DNA of 64,000 bases, from NCBI GenBank assembly GCA_964610385.1, contig CAZSXW010000006.1, positions 62,001 to 126,000 on the forward strand. The letters run 5' to 3'. This stretch comes from CAZBSE01 sp964610385. Lineage in GTDB: Bacteria; Actinomycetota; Humimicrobiia; Humimicrobiales; Humimicrobiaceae. Positions 1-8,000 of the stretch are shown in pieces. The notes beneath the pieces were generated by a model. The model saw nothing but the letters and a program-made list of their open reading frames with translations. It ran no database searches and was not told the DNA's origin. The stretch's first letter is position 1; every line of letters starts with the position of its first letter. Both the position numbers and the translations under genes were made by a program.

Positions 1-479
1 TTGGTCTTTCTATTGCATTTAAAGAGATGGGAATCAGGCATGTTAAGACTAAGGTCGGTGACAGATATGTGCTTGAAGAAATGTTAAAAAACGGCAGCGT
101 GATCGGCGGAGAGGATTCGGGTCATGTCATCTTTAAAGAGCATCATACAACGGGTGATGGTATTCTTACTGCACTTCAGCTTCTGTCGGTTATGAAGAAG
201 GAAAAAAAGCCGCTTTCAGAGCTGGCTAAAATAATAAAAACATTCCCGCAGGTTTTAATAAACGTAAAAGTAAAAAGGAAAGCACCACTTGAGGAAATAC
301 CGGAGCTCAGGAACGTGATATCAAAAGTTGAAAAGGAACTTGGTGATAAAGGCAGGGTTCTTGTAAGATATTCCGGTACCCAGTCTATATGCAGGGTAAT
401 GATTGAGGGTCCTACAAAAGATAATACCGAGAGATTTGCTAAAGAAATTGCTCGGGTCGTAGAAGATAAATTAAATTAA
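1..479 (+). CDS. glmM: phosphoglucosamine mutase, C-terminal part (5' end outside window)
   Basis: Partial gene; the open frame enters the window at base 3 and its start lies upstream. GlmM converts glucosamine-6-phosphate to glucosamine-1-phosphate for UDP-GlcNAc and so for peptidoglycan. The visible ~158 residues match the end of the alpha-D-phosphohexomutase fold: a sugar-binding loop (GGEDSGH) followed by the C-terminal phosphate-binding loop RVLVRYSGTQ. GlmM usually has R-x-S-G-T-E here, so Tyr and Gln are slight variants. The neighbouring PMM/PGM branch cannot be wholly excluded without the N-terminal half, but the GEDSGH loop and the C-terminal length favour GlmM. Confidence 0.85.
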   Translation, partial: GLSIAFKEMGIRHVKTKVGDRYVLEEMLKNGSVIGGEDSGHVIFKEHHTTGDGILTALQLLSVMKKEKKPLSELAKIIKTFPQVLINVKVKRKAPLEEIPELRNVISKVEKELGDKGRVLVRYSGTQSICRVMIEGPTKDNTERFAKEIARVVEDKLN

Positions 480-589
480 GCAAAATAATTTACGGTCTTC
501 CGTAATTCTGCAGAATTAATAGTATAAAAATGTTGTGATTTTGATCTATGATAAAATAAAAAAACATTTTAAAATGTGGGCAAGGGTAT

Positions 590-1435
590 TTGTATAACAT
601 GAGTGATTTCAAAAATGATTTGGGCGATATAAACGTAGAAGACAACGTAAGTGATTTCGCCGGATTGATTGACAGCAGATATATTAAAAAAATCGATAAG
701 GTAATAAGGGATATCGAAAGCAAAACGACAATAGAGGTAGCGGTTATTACCATCGATTCACTAAGGGGAGAACCGATTGAAAAGCTTGCATTCCGGCTGT
801 TTAATAAATTCGGAGTCGGTAAACAGGATATAAATAACGGGATCCTCATTTTACTTTCAAGAAACGATAATAAATTCAGAATCGAAGTAGGCCTCGGTCT
901 GGAGAAGATAGTGACCGATGATCTGCTAAAGAATCTAAAGCAAAACTTTATACTGCCGAGCTTTAAATATAAAAAGTTCGGGAAGGGCATACTGAAGTTC
1001 GTTGATGCGATATCCGATAAAGTCAGTGAAAGCTGGTCCAGCAGGCTGTCAATCGCATCTTTGGCTTCAGGGATACTCTCAGGGATTTATAGTATCGTTA
1101 CAATGATATCGCTTTTTATTTTATACCTGGGTGATAAATATGGGGCTTATCCTTACGGTACTTCAATAGTATATGGACTGGAAAACCTTTTATCCGCTGC
1201 AGCATGGTGGATTTATTTTTCAGTATGGAATCTGATATTTTTTGTTTCTGTGCCCTCTCTAGTTGCAGTAATATGCGGTATTATCGACCTGGTGCATATA
1301 AAGAAAGGTATTTCTGAAAAAGTAAGAACGAAGTTGGATATAGCAGGCATATTGCTTGGCCTATCTCCTATTGTTGTCGTGGGGATATTTTTTATTCCTA
1401 TAGTATCCAGGCTGGTTTCAACGATACCGGGGTAG
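590..1435 (+). CDS. TPM-domain membrane protein with DUF4190-like C-terminus
   Basis: Residues about 20-150 form a TPM domain (Psb32/MOLO-1/YgcG fold): an opening V-x-D-x-A-G-L-I, a central TTIEVAVITIDSLRG strand and GILILLSRNDNKFRIEVGLGLE. The second half has about four hydrophobic segments. Its last part (AVICGIIDLVHIKKG...IAGILLGLSP) resembles DUF4190 membrane domains and the small protein at 20456-20806. TPM domains are linked to membrane-protein quality control, but the biochemical role is unsettled. The frame opens at a TTG; the ATG three codons later (599) is an equally good start, and neither has a strong ribosome site. Confidence 0.75.
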   Translation: MYNMSDFKNDLGDINVEDNVSDFAGLIDSRYIKKIDKVIRDIESKTTIEVAVITIDSLRGEPIEKLAFRLFNKFGVGKQDINNGILILLSRNDNKFRIEVGLGLEKIVTDDLLKNLKQNFILPSFKYKKFGKGILKFVDAISDKVSESWSSRLSIASLASGILSGIYSIVTMISLFILYLGDKYGAYPYGTSIVYGLENLLSAAAWWIYFSVWNLIFFVSVPSLVAVICGIIDLVHIKKGISEKVRTKLDIAGILLGLSPIVVVGIFFIPIVSRLVSTIPG

Positions 1436-1527
1436 AGTTAAATTGAAAATTTTTAAAGTTTTTTACTATGACCATTTTATCTCCAGTTGATAAGAGTATA
1501 TGGTAAAGATTTCCTATTTTTTGCCTC

Positions 1528-1713
1528 CTAATCTTTAGATTTAAGCTTCTCAATTTCTTCGGCTATCTTTTCAAAGGAATCAAATATACAATTGACTGTC
1601 TTATAAGTAAAGTCGCAGTGGAAAATATTGGGCTTGGTGCAGACATCCTTGAATTTTAGCTCACTCATAACTATAAACCTCTGAGTATTTAGATATTCAA
1701 TTAATTTACTCAT
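1528..1713 (-). CDS. small hypothetical protein (61 aa)
   Basis: A short acidic and lysine-rich protein that I do not recognise. It has no signal peptide or membrane segment. It contains two cysteines (VCTKP and FHCDF) and ends in a helical EEIEKLKSKD tail. The start is supported by a purine-rich AAGGAAAG a few bases upstream of its ATG. It stands alone on the minus strand between two plus-strand units and ends in front of an AT-rich gap. It may be a genuine small gene, because the ribosome site is good, but no function can be inferred. Confidence 0.5.
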   Translation of the reverse strand: MSKLIEYLNTQRFIVMSELKFKDVCTKPNIFHCDFTYKTVNCIFDSFEKIAEEIEKLKSKD

Positions 1714-1890
1714 CTTTCTTTCCTTGATTAACTTTTTTTAAGACGATTATATCAGAATATGTAATTTTTTTTACATACTTGATTAAATTACACTTCTGAT
1801 TTTTAAAAATAACTTAGTAAATAAATATTAAAAAGAGCAGTAAAGGCTGAAAATTGTTGACAAAGTTATTATTTAGTATTAATATTCTTT

Positions 1891-1927
1891 GATAAATATT
1901 ATCATTATCATTATCAATATCAATATG
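1891..1927 (+). promoter_or_regulatory. Fur-box-like hexamer array
   Basis: Five consecutive 6-bp units run from 1898: ATTATC, ATTATC, ATTATC, AATATC, AATATG. A GATAAAT in the opposite sense precedes them at 1891. The classical Fur box is built of repeated GATAAT/ATTATC hexamers, so this is a plausible Fur-family operator. It ends two bases before the frame of the Fur-HndA fusion opens and about 10 bp before its preferred ATG. Binding by either Fur-type protein encoded here is inference. Confidence 0.6.
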
Positions 1928-1937
1928 ATTGAACAGC

Positions 1938-2909
1938 ATGGACGACAAAGAGAGAGCCATAAATTTCTGGAAAGATAAAATTAAGGCCAGCGGTTTTAGG
2001 TTTACTGAAACTAGAAAAGCAATTCTTTATACTCTAATAGAGAATCCTGGAGAATATAATATAGAAGAATTACATTCTTTAGTTTGTGTCAAATATCCAA
2101 AAATCGGGATTGCTACAATTTACAGGGCTATGAAACTAATGGAGAAAATAGGTTTGGTAAATAAATATTATGATAATGAGAACATTAGATCTAATTACAG
2201 GCTTAATAATATTAGGACTTCAAAAACTTTTAAAAATTTTCAAAAGATGGAACAACATAGTTCTGTTCTAAAGAAAAATCATAAAACTGATTCACGAGAT
2301 TACCATGATGTGCTCTCATTATCCGATACGGGTAGTAATTATAAGGATTTAAGGGAACCTGAAAGAATAAAGACACTCGAAAGACAGATGTCAATATGGT
2401 TAAAGGATTTAAATAAATTAAAAAGAGAAAAGGAGATAACATTGGAAGATATGGTCAAGGACCTGACAAAAATTGATGAGATTCTCAAAAACCACGGTAA
2501 TGAAAGAAGTAATCTAATTCAGATTCTGCTGGATATCCAGAAAGATTGCAATTGGCTCCCAAAACATGTTTTATTTTATATTAGCGATAAATTAAAAATA
2601 CCACTGACTAATGTCTATAATATTGCTTCGTTTTACAAGTATTTTAATTTAGAACCCCAGGGTAAATACAATATAGTAGTATGTATGGGTACTGCCTGTT
2701 ATGTAAGGGGTAGTATGAATCTGCTGCAGAGGATTGTGAATGTTCTGGGAGTCGATCCGGGAGACACTACTAATGATTTAAGATTTACATTAGATACTGT
2801 TAATTGTCTGGGGGCTTGTGCCCTGGGGCCGGTTATGATGGTGGGAAATAAATACTATACAAATCCTTCTACCAAAAAATTAAAGCAGATATTTAGTAAA
2901 TTTGATTGA
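1938..2909 (+). CDS. fusion of a Fur-type DNA-binding domain to an HndA/NuoE [2Fe-2S] subunit
   Basis: Residues about 1-85 match the winged-helix half of Fur proteins, including the recognition-helix motif GIATIYRAMKLM. They align well with the stand-alone Fur gene at 5843. The Fur metal-binding dimerisation half is missing; instead there is a ~70-residue charged linker without a CxxC pair. Residues about 165-320 are a NuoE/HndA thioredoxin-like [2Fe-2S] domain with ligands C-x4-C (VCMGTAC) and C-x3-C (NCLGAC). One uninterrupted frame spans both parts. The frame opens at a TTG at 1929, but the ATG at 1938 is preferred. It sits directly before the NuoF-like gene, so it is probably the electron-entry subunit of that complex and might also sense redox state to regulate the operon (inference). 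Confidence 0.8.
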   Translation: MDDKERAINFWKDKIKASGFRFTETRKAILYTLIENPGEYNIEELHSLVCVKYPKIGIATIYRAMKLMEKIGLVNKYYDNENIRSNYRLNNIRTSKTFKNFQKMEQHSSVLKKNHKTDSRDYHDVLSLSDTGSNYKDLREPERIKTLERQMSIWLKDLNKLKREKEITLEDMVKDLTKIDEILKNHGNERSNLIQILLDIQKDCNWLPKHVLFYISDKLKIPLTNVYNIASFYKYFNLEPQGKYNIVVCMGTACYVRGSMNLLQRIVNVLGVDPGDTTNDLRFTLDTVNCLGACALGPVMMVGNKYYTNPSTKKLKQIFSKFD

Positions 2910-2975
2910 CCTTATGGTAAATAGTTATGACAAATAAGATAGATTTAAAGTGACATTTTTGAAAAAGGGGTAATT

Positions 2976-4913
2976 ATGGCTATAAAAACGAATAAAAGGG
3001 TAATAAACTCGCCAGAAGTATTAAAGGAAAGAGCGAAAGAACTTGAAAAAGAATTAGAGAACAAGATCATTATTTCTATCTGTTCAGGGACAGGCTGTAA
3101 AGCCCTATCATCAGATAATCTTTTCGATGCCCTAAAAAAGGAAATAGGAAAAAGAAATAAAGAAGAAATAAAAAAAATAGTATTAAAGAAGACCGGGTGT
3201 CACGGATACTGTGAGAGGGGTCCTATTATAGTAATACAGCCACAGGGGGTATGTTATTTGGGAGTAAGTGAAAAAGATATCCCTGAAATAGTAGAAAAAA
3301 CTTTGAATGGGGAGATTATTACTTCACTACTTTACAATAATGACGAAGGAAATACTATTAAGAATGAATCAGAAATTCCATTTTATAAATATCAGCAGAG
3401 AATCATTTTAAGTAATAATTCAAAAATAGACCCTGAAAGTATTGAAGATTATATAAGAGTCGGAGGTTATCAAGCTATGGCAAAGGCTCTTAAAGAAATG
3501 ACTCCGGATGAAATCTTAAACGAAGTAAAAAAGTCTAATCTTAGAGGAAGAGGAGGCGGCGGTTTCCCTGCAGGAATAAAATGGGAAACGACAAGGAATA
3601 CTCCTTCGGATCAGAAATATATAGTTGTCAATGCTGATGAGGGAGACCCTGGTGCTTATATGGATAGATCCCTACTGGAGGGCAATCCACATGGTGTTCT
3701 GGAAGGACTTATTATAGGAGCATATGCCATAGGAGCGAGCAGGGGTTATGTCTATGTTAGACAGGAATATCCACAGGCAGTAAAGAATATAAAAACGGCA
3801 ATCGAACAGGCCAGGGAATATGGTTTTCTTGGTAATAATATCTTTGGTTCTGGGTTTGATTTTGATGTTATGGTCCATAGAGGTGCCGGAGCTTTCGTTT
3901 CCGGTGAATCCAGCGCACTTATGGCGGCAATTGAAGGAAATGTAGGTGAACCAAGACTTAAATATACCAGAACCGCAGTTAGTGGATTATGGGGAAAACC
4001 AACTAACTTGAATAATGTTGAGACCTGGGCAAATGTACCATATATCATTAAAAATGGATCAGAATGGTTTACAAGTATCGGTACCAAGAAAAGCCCCGGA
4101 ACAAAGATCTTCTCTCTGGTCGGGAAAGTCAATAATACCGGGCTTGTCGAAGTGCCTATGGGAATATCCCTAAGAGATATTATATTTAAAATTGGGGGAG
4201 GAATAAAGAACGGGAGAAAATTTAAAGCAGTTCAGACAGGAGGACCTTCGGGTGGAGTTTTACCTGATAATTTAATTGATCTTCCGGTTGATTTCGATGA
4301 ACTGGATAAAGCTGGGTCAATGATGGGTTCTGGCGGCATGATAGTCATGGATGAATCGGATTGTATGGTTAATGTAGCTCATTACTTCTTAAAGTTTTTG
4401 GCTGATGAATCATGTGGCAAATGTGTTCCATGTCGCGAAGGATTAAGGCAAATGCTTTATATCTATGAAAGAATAATGAATGGTAAAGGAAAAGAGGAAG
4501 ACTTAAAACTTTTAGGAGACCTTTCCATTATGATGAAAGAAGCTTCAATGTGTGCTCTTGGTACAACTGCTCCAAACATTGTGCTGACCACCCTGAAATA
4601 TTTTAAAGAAGAATATGAAGCTCATATATACTATAATATGTGCCCAGCAAAGGTATGCAAGCCTCTGGTGACTTATATTATAGAGAAAGAAAAATGTGCA
4701 GGTTGTGGAAGTTGCGCCAAAGTGTGCCCGGTAAATGCGATAGAGGGTGAACTAAAGAAACCTTATGAGATAAATACTGATATATGTATAAAATGCGGGT
4801 CATGTATTGAGGTCTGTCCGTCAAAATATAATGCGATTGTCAAGAAGACTGGTATTGTTGAAAAGGTAAAAGCGGAAAAGAAGGAAGTCAAAGATGGACT
4901 GGAAGCCACCTAA
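2976..4913 (+). CDS. NADH dehydrogenase-like flavoprotein subunit (HndC/NuoF type)
   Basis: At 645 residues this has the extended architecture of HndC/HydB. An N-terminal thioredoxin-like [2Fe-2S] domain (SGTGC near 36-41, GCHGYC near 75) is followed by the NuoF core. The core has the glycine-rich NADH/FMN site (RGRGGGGFPAG, ADEGDPGAYMDR). Then come a [4Fe-4S] motif CGKCVPCREG and a C-terminal two-cluster ferredoxin (CAGCGSCAKVCP, CIKCGSCIEVCP). The protein is expected to oxidise NAD(P)H, or reduce NAD(P)+, through FMN and pass electrons along Fe-S clusters. It has a good ribosome site (AAAAAGGGG) before its ATG and lies 66 bp after the Fur-HndA gene. The electron acceptor is not evident from the window. 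Confidence 0.92.
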   Translation: MAIKTNKRVINSPEVLKERAKELEKELENKIIISICSGTGCKALSSDNLFDALKKEIGKRNKEEIKKIVLKKTGCHGYCERGPIIVIQPQGVCYLGVSEKDIPEIVEKTLNGEIITSLLYNNDEGNTIKNESEIPFYKYQQRIILSNNSKIDPESIEDYIRVGGYQAMAKALKEMTPDEILNEVKKSNLRGRGGGGFPAGIKWETTRNTPSDQKYIVVNADEGDPGAYMDRSLLEGNPHGVLEGLIIGAYAIGASRGYVYVRQEYPQAVKNIKTAIEQAREYGFLGNNIFGSGFDFDVMVHRGAGAFVSGESSALMAAIEGNVGEPRLKYTRTAVSGLWGKPTNLNNVETWANVPYIIKNGSEWFTSIGTKKSPGTKIFSLVGKVNNTGLVEVPMGISLRDIIFKIGGGIKNGRKFKAVQTGGPSGGVLPDNLIDLPVDFDELDKAGSMMGSGGMIVMDESDCMVNVAHYFLKFLADESCGKCVPCREGLRQMLYIYERIMNGKGKEEDLKLLGDLSIMMKEASMCALGTTAPNIVLTTLKYFKEEYEAHIYYNMCPAKVCKPLVTYIIEKEKCAGCGSCAKVCPVNAIEGELKKPYEINTDICIKCGSCIEVCPSKYNAIVKKTGIVEKVKAEKKEVKDGLEAT

Positions 4914-4981
4914 ATTCCATTTAAATGATTAAAGTGACATCAAGTTTAATTTATTAAATAAAAATTTCAGGAGTGGAGACT

Positions 4982-5599
4982 ATGAATAAAAAAATAAATA
5001 CGGATGAAAAAAAAGTCAATATAGTTATAGATGGCGAGAAAATACGAATTGAAAAAGGAAGCACTTTGATGCAGGCAGCCAAAAAACTCGGAATCCATAT
5101 CCCTTCTCTTTGTTATCATGAGAAAATAAAGCCGCATGGTGCTTGCAGATTATGCATAGTTGAAATAGAAAAAAGAGGAAAGTCAAAAATAGTTGCCTCA
5201 TGTGCTTTTCCTGTTGAAGAAGGACTAATAGTACATACTGAGAGCCCCAAGGTAGAACAGATAAGGAAGAATCTCGTAGAACTCTATATGGCATTATTCC
5301 CTTTTAACCTGGAGATTAAAAGATTGGTAAAAAAATACGAACTAGTTTCAACCAGATATAAAAAAGAATATAATTACTGCATACTTTGTGGCCTTTGTGT
5401 AAGATACTGTGAAGAGGTAAAGAAAAATAACGCTATTGGATTTGTAGGTAGGGGAATAAATAAAAAAGTGGTATTCATACCTGAGTCAGCATATTTTAAG
5501 AAATGTAAAGACTGTATGGAATGCATGGATATCTGTCCTACAGGAGTATTTCCATCGAATTATGGGATAGAAAGAATACCTCAAGTCAGCGACTTATAA
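4982..5599 (+). CDS. HoxU/HndD-N-terminal-like iron-sulfur subunit
   Basis: A 205-residue soluble electron-transfer protein. The N-terminal plant-type [2Fe-2S] domain has ligands in CYHEKIKPHGACRLC and a later SCAFP. It is followed by two [4Fe-4S] motifs, CILCGLCVRYC and CKDCMECMDIC. It matches the N-terminal third of NuoG/HndD and the complete HoxU subunit, but there is no H-cluster domain, so it cannot itself be a hydrogenase. ATG 4982 is preferred over an upstream GTG because AGGAG (4969-4973) sits at proper spacing. It is the last of three co-directional genes forming a HoxEFU-like diaphorase whose catalytic partner is absent here. Confidence 0.88.
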   Translation: MNKKINTDEKKVNIVIDGEKIRIEKGSTLMQAAKKLGIHIPSLCYHEKIKPHGACRLCIVEIEKRGKSKIVASCAFPVEEGLIVHTESPKVEQIRKNLVELYMALFPFNLEIKRLVKKYELVSTRYKKEYNYCILCGLCVRYCEEVKKNNAIGFVGRGINKKVVFIPESAYFKKCKDCMECMDICPTGVFPSNYGIERIPQVSDL

Positions 5600-5758
5600 A
5601 ATACTATAATATAATCAAGCTTTAATATCTTCTATACTGCATTGATTTATTTGATGGTATATCATTTCTAATATTAAAAATCTGTTTACTTTCCAAAAAA
5701 TGTCTGAAAGCTGCCCGATACTTGACTATTAAGCCTATTTTATTTATATTAATTGATA

Positions 5759-5778
5759 ATAGTAACAATTATTACTAT
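5759..5778. promoter_or_regulatory. inverted repeat upstream of the Fur gene
   Basis: A perfect 7-bp inverted repeat ATAGTAA-N6-TTACTAT lies about 65 bp before the stand-alone Fur-family start, within an AT-rich stretch that also holds GATAAT. Fur/PerR-class regulators bind such short palindromes and often control themselves. Autoregulation is inference. Confidence 0.4.
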
Positions 5779-5842
5779 CGATAGATGTTCAGTTTTTATT
5801 TTTAGAAGGTTAATAATATAAAAAATATAATAGATTAAGAAA

Positions 5843-6331
5843 GTGGCAAAAGTATCTAAAGAAAATCTAAATAATAAGCATATTAGTTTTTATAAGGAAA
5901 AATTAATAAAGGCTGGATATAAGCTTACCAAATCCAGGGAAGCAATAATTAAGATTATGGGGGAAACTTTTAAATTATATGATGCAGACAGCCTTTATCT
6001 GGAATTGAAAAAAGATAATCTTGATATTGGTATTGCTACAATTTATAGAACACTGGAACTTTTAAGCAGACTTCAGATAATTTGTAAGATCATATTTGGC
6101 AGCGGGAAAACGTATTATATGCTTGCGGAAAATTGCCATAAACAGACTTCCATATATATGGTTTGCAATAATTGTAAAAAGATTATTACTAATAATAAAT
6201 GCCTTAACAATTCTATAGTAATAAGACTCAAGGACAGCGCTGAGAAAGACATTCTTAATAACTGCAATCTTAAAATAGATAACTACCAGATTCTATTTAC
6301 CGGCCTCTGTGATGAGTGTAACAAAAGCTGA
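5843..6331 (+). CDS. Fur-family metalloregulator
   Basis: A 162-residue protein with the full two-domain Fur layout. An N-terminal winged helix (residues about 15-85) carries the recognition motif GIATIYRTLELL. The C-terminal dimerisation domain has the structural zinc pairs CNNC and CDEC. It lacks the His-rich regulatory metal stretch typical of true Fur (only NCHKQ precedes the first CxxC), so iron, peroxide or another signal is possible. It starts with GTG and has only a weak ribosome site. Its DNA-binding half is clearly homologous to the N-terminus of the HndA fusion at 1938, suggesting that the fusion arose by duplication of such a gene and that both may act on the same operators. Confidence 0.88.
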   Translation: MAKVSKENLNNKHISFYKEKLIKAGYKLTKSREAIIKIMGETFKLYDADSLYLELKKDNLDIGIATIYRTLELLSRLQIICKIIFGSGKTYYMLAENCHKQTSIYMVCNNCKKIITNNKCLNNSIVIRLKDSAEKDILNNCNLKIDNYQILFTGLCDECNKS

Positions 6332-6576
6332 TTCAATTATTCATATTTAATTATCTTACCTATATACGAGTAAAGTAATTTACACATTCTATAATCCTTA
6401 AACAAGCTTTGAAAACTTTTATCAATAATCAAATTCGTTAGAAATGTAAACTTTCCTAAATTATTTCTTACCTACTATATTTATTCTATGCTAATATCCT
6501 CTTTCTAAACAAATTAAATAAAAAAATAGTATAATTAATGATAACGGATTATTAATAATACGTCTTGATGGTGTAA

Positions 6577-7695
6577 ATGAAGAAAAATAGATTATACTTA
6601 ATCATTTTAGTCTTGACTGCAATCTTCTTTTTCATTATTTCTGCTACGTCTATCCAGTGCACTGCACTAAAAGGAGAAGGAACTGAATTTGATAATAAAG
6701 AAGAAGTATCTAAAACAGAAGAAAGTAAAGAGTCGAAAGAATCAAATGAAGTATCTGAAGAAATAGAGGGAGAAGAAGAGGCAGTTGAGGAGGAGACTAC
6801 CGAGGGAGAATCTTCAGAAGAGGGAAAAGAAGTTACCAAAGCAGAAGAACTGGAAGCTCCTACAATAGAAATTAAAATTTATGAAGGGCCTCTTTTTTCA
6901 GAAGCTGATGAGGTATGCTACTGGAGAGTAGAAGCCAAGGTAACCGGCAATCCCACTCCAGAGGTTGAGTTTTCGAAGGATGATTCAGAAGGGACATTGG
7001 GGTCAGGAAAATGCCAAATAAACCTTAATGATCCTCTTGATACCTACACTCTTACCGCCACCGCCACCAATTCAGAAGGTTCTTCTTCTGATTCTATAAA
7101 TTTGAGCTGGGGATGTGAAGAGGAACCCTCTGGAGGAGAAGCTGGCGGAGGTACCGATGGAGAAGATTTTGAACCTCCAGAATGGGAAGGGAGAGATATA
7201 TTGGATTATCCTGAGATGATTTTCAGCCCTTTTGAGATTGGCTATATTGTTTATCCCACCGGAGTAAATACCACGGAACTAATAATAGGTGATTCAATAA
7301 GCAACACAGATGTTAGAGGTTTTTTTGCTTTTGATTTAATTACCCTTAGAGGAAAAGAGATAGTTTCAGCAACCCTTAGGCTGAATACTTATAAATATTA
7401 TCCAGACCCATCCTTTAAGGGTAAGATAAATATATCCTTTAGGGAGTATTTACCTTTAGATGCAGGTGATTATAATACACCACCTGGTTTAATTATAATG
7501 TTTCCCTTTGAGAATAATGAGAATCCCATCGAGTTCGATTTATTTACATCTTATGTTCAAGAAAAAGTAAATGATAGTTGTATATTAGGATTTTGTATAT
7601 GGTACGAGTCTTCAGATACTGATTGGGATCATGAGGTTGATGGAAGAGAATATACAAAAGATTCTATCGAGTTGACTATAAGGTATATAGACTAG
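6577..7695 (+). CDS. secreted acidic protein with DNRLRE-like domain
   Basis: A hydrophobic N-terminal segment (residues about 6-24) acts as a signal or anchor. A Cys at 28 makes a lipoprotein possible, but the box SIQC is not canonical. Residues about 31-92 are a low-complexity Glu/Ser/Lys-rich linker. Next comes an Ig-like stretch (PTPEVEFSKDD...YTLTATATNSEGSSSDSINLSW), then a glycine-rich linker (GGEAGGGTDG). The last 150 residues (DVRGFFAFDL...IVSATLRLN...) resemble DNRLRE/carbohydrate-binding beta-sandwich domains found in exported proteins. It probably acts at the cell surface; ligand unknown. The leading strand is strongly purine-rich through the acidic linker, producing spurious open frames on the other strand. 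Confidence 0.65.
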   Translation: MKKNRLYLIILVLTAIFFFIISATSIQCTALKGEGTEFDNKEEVSKTEESKESKESNEVSEEIEGEEEAVEEETTEGESSEEGKEVTKAEELEAPTIEIKIYEGPLFSEADEVCYWRVEAKVTGNPTPEVEFSKDDSEGTLGSGKCQINLNDPLDTYTLTATATNSEGSSSDSINLSWGCEEEPSGGEAGGGTDGEDFEPPEWEGRDILDYPEMIFSPFEIGYIVYPTGVNTTELIIGDSISNTDVRGFFAFDLITLRGKEIVSATLRLNTYKYYPDPSFKGKINISFREYLPLDAGDYNTPPGLIIMFPFENNENPIEFDLFTSYVQEKVNDSCILGFCIWYESSDTDWDHEVDGREYTKDSIELTIRYID

Positions 7696-7750
7696 TTGAG
7701 AATTTTTAATTAGTTTGTATATTAAATATAAAACAATAGGAGATGAGAAA

Positions 7751-7981
7751 ATGCAAGCTTATGTTTTAGTTACTACGGATGCAGGAAAGGTAATGGGTGC
7801 ATTAGCTGAAATTAGAGCAATAGAAGGTGTAAAAAATGCTCATGCAACGATTGGACCTTACGATATTATTGCATTTGTTGAATTTGAGAGTCCAAGTGAT
7901 CTTACAGGTTTAATCGTTGATAAGATCCAAAAAGCTGGAGGAGTTTCCAGAACACTTACCTGTATAGCAGCAAGTGATTAA
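7751..7981 (+). CDS. stand-alone Lrp/AsnC ligand-binding (RAM) domain protein
   Basis: A 76-residue protein covering only the alpha-beta ligand-binding domain of Lrp/AsnC regulators. MQAYVLVTTDAGK opens the first strand, and the GPYDIIAFVEF and SRTLTCIAASD segments are typical. There is no DNA-binding helix-turn-helix, as in archaeal and bacterial stand-alone RAM proteins that bind amino acids or modulate full-length partners. The start is fixed by AGGAGATGAG just before ATG 7751; an upstream in-frame TTG at 7715 has no such site. It overlaps or abuts the flavodoxin gene that follows, implying co-transcription. Confidence 0.82.
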   Translation: MQAYVLVTTDAGKVMGALAEIRAIEGVKNAHATIGPYDIIAFVEFESPSDLTGLIVDKIQKAGGVSRTLTCIAASD

Positions 7982-8000
7982 ACTAAAGAAAGAAATAGTA

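Noticed and set aside
6552..6839. Serine-rich minus-strand ORF opposite the acidic secreted protein
   Set aside because: It is the antisense of the Glu-rich linker (GAA/GAG read backward as TTC/CTC/TCT); purely compositional.
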